Positions 59,125 through 64,000 of a DNA stretch of 64,000 nucleotides are shown piece by piece (position 1 is the first letter of the stretch; every line of letters begins with the position of its first letter). The DNA comes from Collinsella sp. Its GTDB lineage: Bacteria > Actinomycetota > Coriobacteriia > Coriobacteriales > Coriobacteriaceae. Made by a program: the position numbers and the translations under genes. The stretch is from the NCBI GenBank assembly GCA_019425015.1, contig JAHYYJ010000003.1:1-64000 (forward strand), in the 5' to 3' direction. The notes under the pieces were generated by a model, which was not told where the DNA came from, made no database searches, and worked only from the letters and a program-made list of their open reading frames with translations.

Positions 59125-60330
59125 CTAGGCATGGGATTTGGCGCGCGTGAGGGCCAGGCCTACGGCGGCGATGGCGGCGGCGAAGAGCACGGTGACGCCC
59201 AGGTCGCAGGCGATGTCGCCCAGCACGGTGAACGTCAGGTCCGCGGCGAGCGCCTTGCCGATCGCGTCGTTCACCCAAAACGTCGGCACAAAATGCGCCA
59301 CGGTCTGCACGGCCGAGCCCATGAGCGACAGCGGCATCCAGGCGCCACCCAAAAACGTCATGAGCATGCCGAGTAAGTTGCCCACACCGTTGAGCAGCTC
59401 CTCGCGCGCGCCCAGGCTCGAAAGGGCAAAGCCAACGGCCAGCGGCGTGCACGCCAGGGCAAACGTCGCCGCCAGCGCCAGGCACACACGGCCCACGCCG
59501 ACCTCGGCGACCGCGCCGGCAAAGCCCACGACACCCATCATGCTCGACACAAACCATATGCAGACGGTGAGCACCGCGGCAGCCGCGAACACGGCAAGCG
59601 AACGCCGGCGCTCGGAGATTGGGCCGGCATCCATACGACGCACGCGCTCGGGCTCGTTCATGCCCGAAAACACCAGTCCCACCGACACGATGACCGACGA
59701 GATGATCGCGTACGCGCCAAAGTTGAAGTACGACTCGAGCGTGGTAGCAGCAGTCGAGTCGACCTTGACCTGCTCGATCTGGACCTCCGCGCGCTTTGCG
59801 GCCGCGTGCTCGGCGGCCCTTGCGACGTCACCGTTGGAGGCAGCGGGTTCAAGCGCCGCCGCAGCGCCCGCGAGCGAGATCCAGCGCGAGGCCTCGGCGG
59901 ACGAAAGCGCCGCCGCCATGGTGCCGGAACCATAGGTCACGTCGAGCTTGGGCAGGGCCTCCCCCGCACGGGCGGCTGCAACAAGATCGTCCTCAAACCC
60001 CTCCGGGATAAAGAACACGCAATCGGCACTGCCCTTGGCGCTGTTGCTCTTGGAGAGCGCGTCGGCAAGGTCGTATGTGTCGTCGCCGACGCCCGTGACC
60101 AGGTCAAAGCGTGAGCCCAGGTGCTTGGTAAGCGCCCGCGAAAGGTCGCTATTGTCGCGGTCGACCACGATCACGTTGGTGTCGTAGGGCTTGTACTCGG
60201 TAAGCTGCGACGAGTTCCAGCTCACCGAAGCCGCGATGAATACGCCCATGAGCGAGATGAATACCGTATAGATGAGCAGGTAGAACGGGTGCGCCAGCGC
60301 CATGCGAAGCGCGGTCTTAAAGGTGCTCAT
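59125..60330 (-). CDS. ABC-2 type permease (second subunit)
   Basis: 401 residues. A first membrane helix (about 15-35) is followed by an extracytoplasmic domain (40-200) and five helices toward the C-terminus (ISSVIVSVGLVFSGM onward), the ABC-2/YhgE-like layout. GGAAGGAGCCGCT precedes the ATG at 60330. It overlaps the preceding permease gene by 14 bases. With that permease and the ATPase it forms one exporter; the cargo is unknown, often peptide antibiotics or lipids. Confidence 0.88.
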   Translation of the reverse strand: MSTFKTALRMALAHPFYLLIYTVFISLMGVFIAASVSWNSSQLTEYKPYDTNVIVVDRDNSDLSRALTKHLGSRFDLVTGVGDDTYDLADALSKSNSAKGSADCVFFIPEGFEDDLVAAARAGEALPKLDVTYGSGTMAAALSSAEASRWISLAGAAAALEPAASNGDVARAAEHAAAKRAEVQIEQVKVDSTAATTLESYFNFGAYAIISSVIVSVGLVFSGMNEPERVRRMDAGPISERRRSLAVFAAAAVLTVCIWFVSSMMGVVGFAGAVAEVGVGRVCLALAATFALACTPLAVGFALSSLGAREELLNGVGNLLGMLMTFLGGAWMPLSLMGSAVQTVAHFVPTFWVNDAIGKALAADLTFTVLGDIACDLGVTVLFAAAIAAVGLALTRAKSHA

Positions 60331-61504
60331 AGCGGCTCCTTCCAAAGATCAGCGTAGCGGCGGCGACAAACACCAGGGCCATCAGGACGAGCGCGCCGGC
60401 GCGAACAGCGAAGGGCCCCAGGTCCTCAAAGAAATACAGGCGATTGAACATGTCGCAGATGAGCTTGACGGGGTTGAGCCAGCACTCGACCGGACAAGCG
60501 CGGGCGACGTCGTCGGCAAGCGCCATCGCCGGCTCGCCGTAGAGGCCGGCGAACAGGGCGCACGTGGTGGCAAAGCCCGTGAGGATGCCCGACTTGGATG
60601 CCTTGCCGCCCTTAACGGGAAGCGTGCCCACAAAAAGCCCCAGGCCCGTGGCGGCAAGCGCGGATGCAGCCCCGCCCAGCAGGCACAACCCCTCGCGCCC
60701 GCCAAAGTCGACGCCCACGACCAGGCGCACGTAGCCGATCGCAACCGCCATCGATGCAAAGGAAACCAGCCACGAGCCGACAAAAATGCCGGCCAGCGAC
60801 GCCGTCTTGGAAAGACCGCCCACGCAGCGGCGCGCGCCGAGGCCGGACAGATTGGGCTGCAAATCGACGACGCTCAAGGCGGCAAACTCGGCAGACATCA
60901 TCGCGACCAGGCCAAAAAGCGCGTAATAGTAGATGACCGTGCCATCGGGCGTGGCACGAGTCAGGCTCACGCGGCGGGTTCCGCCCTCGAGCGACAGGGC
61001 GCGCGCAACCGCCGCCGGATCGGCGAGCGCCGCCGGGTTGTCCTGGGCAATCTGGGACATGAGCTCGGCATTTTGCGTATACGAGCTTGCCACCGTTTCA
61101 AGGATGCTGCGGTCGGTAAGCACCGACGAGACGCGCGAGCTGTCGTAACTCGATAGCAGCGTGAGCCTGGGCGTGCCCGCGGCATCAACCGTATAGATGC
61201 CCGCGACCTCGCCGGCCTTGAGCGCTTTGCGCGCGGCAGCCAAGTCTTCGTACTCGCTCACATCGAGCAGCTGATCGTCGCCTGCCTTGGCAAGCGAAGC
61301 TGCCACATCCTTAAAGGTCGAGGCATCCCAGGCCTCGTCCGCCACGACGGCAACCGGCACCGGGTCGACCGTGCCGTCGGAGCTGAGGTTCGCAAACATA
61401 AACATGAACATCGTGGAAAGCGCGATAGGAAAGAGAGCGCCCCAGACCCACGTGCTCGGCCGGCGCAGCAACGTCTTGACTGTGGTGATGATGGTGTTGA
61501 ACAT
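60317..61504 (-). CDS. ABC-2 type permease (first subunit)
   Basis: 395 residues, same layout as its partner: one helix near the start (SIGKRAPQTH region is antisense; the coding reading gives VWGALFPIALSTMFMFMFA at 15-35), an extracytoplasmic part, and five to six C-terminal helices. AGGGGGCGGCC precedes the ATG. It lies 9 bp after the ATPase gene and overlaps the second permease gene. Confidence 0.88.
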   Translation of the reverse strand: MFNTIITTVKTLLRRPSTWVWGALFPIALSTMFMFMFANLSSDGTVDPVPVAVVADEAWDASTFKDVAASLAKAGDDQLLDVSEYEDLAAARKALKAGEVAGIYTVDAAGTPRLTLLSSYDSSRVSSVLTDRSILETVASSYTQNAELMSQIAQDNPAALADPAAVARALSLEGGTRRVSLTRATPDGTVIYYYALFGLVAMMSAEFAALSVVDLQPNLSGLGARRCVGGLSKTASLAGIFVGSWLVSFASMAVAIGYVRLVVGVDFGGREGLCLLGGAASALAATGLGLFVGTLPVKGGKASKSGILTGFATTCALFAGLYGEPAMALADDVARACPVECWLNPVKLICDMFNRLYFFEDLGPFAVRAGALVLMALVFVAAATLIFGRSRYEHL

Positions 61505-61513
61505 GGCCGCCCC

Positions 61514-62452
61514 CTAGTCGCGCAGCTCGCGGCCGGTGATCTCGAGGAACACGTCGTTGAGGGTCGGCGGTTCGGAATAGATGCGGCCGAGCGGCACGTC
61601 ATGCGAGCGCAGCGCATCGAGAATGTCCGTCAGGTTGTGCGGGCTCGCTTCGCACGAAAACGTGAGCTGTCCCGCCGTTGCCGAAAGGTCCAGAACGTGC
61701 GGCAGGCTTGCGACGGCACCGAGCGCCGCACTCGGAACCTCGCCGACCTCGATTACAATCTTCTCGCCCATCTGAATCATGCGCTTGAGCTCGTCGTTAG
61801 TGCCCTGCGCCAGCACGCGCCCACCGTCCATGATCATGATGCGGCTGCAGATCTGCTCGACTTCCTCCATGTAATGGCTGGTATACACCACCGTGGCGCC
61901 CTCGTCGCGCAGGCGGCAGATGCCCTCCAGGATGGCGTTGCGGCTTTGCGGGTCGACCGCCACCGTGGGTTCGTCAAAAAAGATGAGCTCGGGCTTGTGC
62001 GCGATGCCGCAGGCAATGTTGAGCCGGCGCGCCAGGCCGCCCGAGAGCTTGCCGGGGCGGAACTTGGTAAAGTCGCCCAGGCCGACAAAGTCGATCGCCT
62101 CGTCCACCAGCGCGCGGCGGCGCTTGCGGTCGTTGACGTAGAGACTGCAGAAATAGTCGATGTTCTCGCGCACGGTGAGCTCGTCGAACACCGCCACCTG
62201 CTGCGGCACCACACCGATGCGGCGCTTGAGGTCGTAGCGGGCGGGCGTCATGCGCTCGCCGAACAGCTCGATGGTGCCTTTGTCGTAGGCGAGCAGCTGC
62301 AGGATGCAGTTGATGGACGTGGTCTTGCCCGAGCCGTTGGGGCCCAGCAGGCCAAAGATCTCGCCGGGGGCGATACTCAGGTTAAAGTGGTCGAGCGCAA
62401 TAAGGTCGTCGTAGCGCTTAACGAGGTTTTCGACGTGGACGATGTCTGTCAT
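61514..62452 (-). CDS. ABC exporter ATPase (ABC-2 associated)
   Basis: 312 residues. Walker A GPNGSGKTTSI (about 38-48), signature LSGGLARRLNIA, with Leu in place of the usual Gln after LSGG, Walker B LIFFDEPTVAVDPQ, and a C-terminal domain of about 90 residues typical of drug-exporter ATPases. It powers the two ABC-2 permeases downstream. AAGGGCC precedes the ATG. It is divergent from the kinase gene, which probably regulates it. Confidence 0.93.
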   Translation of the reverse strand: MTDIVHVENLVKRYDDLIALDHFNLSIAPGEIFGLLGPNGSGKTTSINCILQLLAYDKGTIELFGERMTPARYDLKRRIGVVPQQVAVFDELTVRENIDYFCSLYVNDRKRRRALVDEAIDFVGLGDFTKFRPGKLSGGLARRLNIACGIAHKPELIFFDEPTVAVDPQSRNAILEGICRLRDEGATVVYTSHYMEEVEQICSRIMIMDGGRVLAQGTNDELKRMIQMGEKIVIEVGEVPSAALGAVASLPHVLDLSATAGQLTFSCEASPHNLTDILDALRSHDVPLGRIYSEPPTLNDVFLEITGRELRD

Positions 62453-62639
62453 GAGGCGGCCCTTCTGTTGGTCGTGGCCCGGTACGATTGCATCATCGCA
62501 GGAGCGGGCGGCGCGCGCCAGTGAGCTTTGTCACGAGTGCGAGGGTCTTGGTCGTGCGGCCTGCCGACGCCCCCGCTTTGCCACGCGGGAGGAATGTCAC
62601 GGTTGCGCAGGCGGCCCCTCCACCATGCGCGGCTTCGCG

Positions 62640-62645
62640 TACAAT
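62640..62645 (+). promoter_or_regulatory. TACAAT -10 box of a probably leaderless kinase mRNA
   Basis: TACAAT lies only 6 bases before the ATG at 62652, and no Shine-Dalgarno is present. Transcription would begin at or next to the start codon, giving a leaderless mRNA. Confidence 0.5.
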
Positions 62646-62651
62646 ACCCGT

Positions 62652-63797
62652 ATGAACAGGCTTTTCGACAAATTGATCGTGCTGGCGTGCTGTATTGCGG
62701 CCGCCATGGGTCTTGCTGTGAACGCTCACCTGGTCGCGGCGTTTTGCCTTGGCGTTATTGCCACCTCGCTAGCCGAGGTCGCACGGGGGAACCGCGCCCG
62801 CCGTGCGAGCGAGGCCGCGAGCTACGTTTACGTCATCGCGGCTGTCTTCGTGCCGCCGTTTGTGCCGTTTGCGCCTCTCGCCCTCTATGACATCGCGCGG
62901 CGCGTGCGCCGTGAGCACGCCTGGATCGCGCTGGGCATTGGCGTCGTCTTTGTCTTTGCGCTCGTCGCGGACCTTCGCACCGACGCGCTCACCGCCCGAA
63001 CGCTCCTGCTGACCGCCATCCTTTCGGTTGCCGCCACCTTGCTATCGCTACGTACCGCCCAGTTAGAGCGCGAGCAGCAGCGCATGCGCCGTACCCGAGA
63101 CGAGCTGCAGGAACGAGCCCTCGCGCTCGAGGCGCGCAACCGCGACCTTGCCGACCGCCAGGACTACGAAGTCGAGCTCGCGACGCTCGCCGAACGCGCC
63201 CGCATCGCGCGCGAGATCCACGATAATGTCGGGCACCAGCTCACGCGTGCCTCGCTGCAGACCGAGGCCCTGCGCGTCGTGCACGCCGACGAGCCCGGCG
63301 TCGCCGCCGATTTCGCCGACGTCAAACGCACGGTTGACGAGGCGCTCCAGCTCGTACGTGCCAGCGTCCATGCGCTCAACGACAACGCCGTCGACCTTTC
63401 CGTGCAGCTCGAACGCATTGTTGAAGGCGTGCGCTCGGACGGCGGCCCGCAGATTGAGCTTGAAGTTATGGCCGAGCATGCGCCCGCAAATGTCGCCAAC
63501 TGCTTTGCGGCGGTCCTGCGCGAAGCGCTCTCCAACACCATGCGCCACGCTTGCGCCCATGCTGTCACCATACGGTGCATGGAGCATCCGTCGTTTTACC
63601 AGCTCATCGTTACCGACGATGGCGTGGGCGGGGTTCAAGCAAGCGGCCGCGGCGCCGCGGAGGGCATGGGGCTCGCCTCCATGCGCGAGCGCATCGAGGC
63701 GCTTGGCGGCACCTTCACCGCCGGCCCGCTTGCCGGCGCCGGCGGCTGGCGCGTGTTTGCCACCGTTCCCAAACAGCAAGGAGATGAGGACCGATGA
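62652..63797 (+). CDS. Sensor histidine kinase (NarX/DesK type)
   Basis: 381 residues. Four to five membrane helices lie in the first 125 residues, then a coiled coil (LEREQQRMRRTRDELQERA), the HisKA_3 helix with His190 (RIAREIHDNVGHQLTRASL) and a HATPase_c domain (LREALSNTMRHACAHA, DDGVGG). The frame is open upstream to 62442, but the ATG at 62652 precedes the first helix. The regulator gene follows with an ATGA overlap. Confidence 0.88.
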   Translation: MNRLFDKLIVLACCIAAAMGLAVNAHLVAAFCLGVIATSLAEVARGNRARRASEAASYVYVIAAVFVPPFVPFAPLALYDIARRVRREHAWIALGIGVVFVFALVADLRTDALTARTLLLTAILSVAATLLSLRTAQLEREQQRMRRTRDELQERALALEARNRDLADRQDYEVELATLAERARIAREIHDNVGHQLTRASLQTEALRVVHADEPGVAADFADVKRTVDEALQLVRASVHALNDNAVDLSVQLERIVEGVRSDGGPQIELEVMAEHAPANVANCFAAVLREALSNTMRHACAHAVTIRCMEHPSFYQLIVTDDGVGGVQASGRGAAEGMGLASMRERIEALGGTFTAGPLAGAGGWRVFATVPKQQGDEDR

Positions 63798-64000
63798 GGC
63801 TCATTGTTGTCGACGACGACCGCTTGGTGGTCGATTCGCTCAAGATTATCCTGGGCGCCCAGCCGCAGATCGAGGTGGTGGGCACCGGCGCCAATGGCGA
63901 CGACGCGGTCGCGCTCTACGCCGAGCACGCGCCCGACATCGCGCTGCTCGACATCCAGATGCCGGGACGTGACGGACTTTCGGCGGCACGCAAAATCCTT
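63794..64000 (+). CDS. Response regulator receiver domain (partial, runs off the window)
   Basis: The first 69 codons are present. The receiver starts MRLIVVDDDRLVVDSLKIIL with the acidic pair, and the phosphorylated aspartate lies in IALLDIQMPGRDG. A NarL-type DNA-binding domain is expected beyond the edge. It overlaps the kinase gene by ATGA (63794-63797). The divergent ABC-2 exporter is the likely target. Confidence 0.9.
   Translation, partial: MRLIVVDDDRLVVDSLKIILGAQPQIEVVGTGANGDDAVALYAEHAPDIALLDIQMPGRDGLSAARKIL

Overview
The window looks like a chromosomal segment of a high-GC gut actinobacterium of the class Coriobacteriia, most likely Collinsella or a close relative. The reasons are the strong preference for C-ending codons, LuxS in an actinobacterium, a membrane-bound LuxR regulator of the Coriobacteriia type, many PTS and GH1 sugar genes, and an Nramp-like protein with the residues of the magnesium branch known from Eggerthella. 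I see no rRNA, tRNA, phage, CRISPR array or complete insertion sequence.

Left part (1-9.4 kb): pyrE; a P3-type Mg2+ ATPase (mgtA) behind a long leader that holds a short ORF with a perfect Shine-Dalgarno; a four-gene set of two paralogous lipoproteins, a zinc-ribbon protein and a small anchored protein; and a multi-TM LuxR regulator. Sugar island 1 (9.6-16 kb): an apiosidase-like (GH140/DUF4038) hydrolase and a PTS EIIBC gene broken by an in-frame amber codon, divergent from an esterase and a DUF1593 protein. TAAAC/GTTTA palindromes lie between the two sides. Next (16.3-24.7 kb) come a zinc-ribbon/SPFH operon resembling the ydjGHI genes of Bacillus, a lipoprotein, and a three-gene sensor system with ATGA overlaps.

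Sugar island 2 (24.9-40.5 kb): a GH1 enzyme, a DUF4867 protein, luxS, then an operon of a fucose-isomerase-like protein, a split transketolase (two subunits) and an FGGY kinase. A LacI regulator gene lies just upstream, and its promoter and that of the operon carry the same TAAAC-type sites. This set resembles the non-oxidative D-apiose route. A licT-PTS-GH1 beta-glucoside operon follows, with two RAT antiterminator sites, then ribokinase plus nucleoside hydrolase. 

Right part (40.7-64 kb): an OafA-like acyltransferase; an Nramp-related protein with magnesium-type site residues coupled to an MgtE-N/CBS membrane protein; a NodB-fold protein lacking its metal-binding histidines; PRC-barrel, YtxH-like, cyanophycin-synthetase-N-like, CorC/CNNM and PAQR membrane proteins; an alpha/beta hydrolase; a DUF362 ferredoxin; an FtsX-type ABC transporter; and an ABC-2 exporter divergent from a two-component system that runs off the end.

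The intergenic regions carry several families of dispersed hairpin repeats. Many share a GGGGAC/GTCCCC core but have different arms, and several lie within about 15 bp of a stop codon. They look like REP elements moved in trans. Two larger structured elements (43.16-43.39 kb and 53.89-54.02 kb) remain unexplained.
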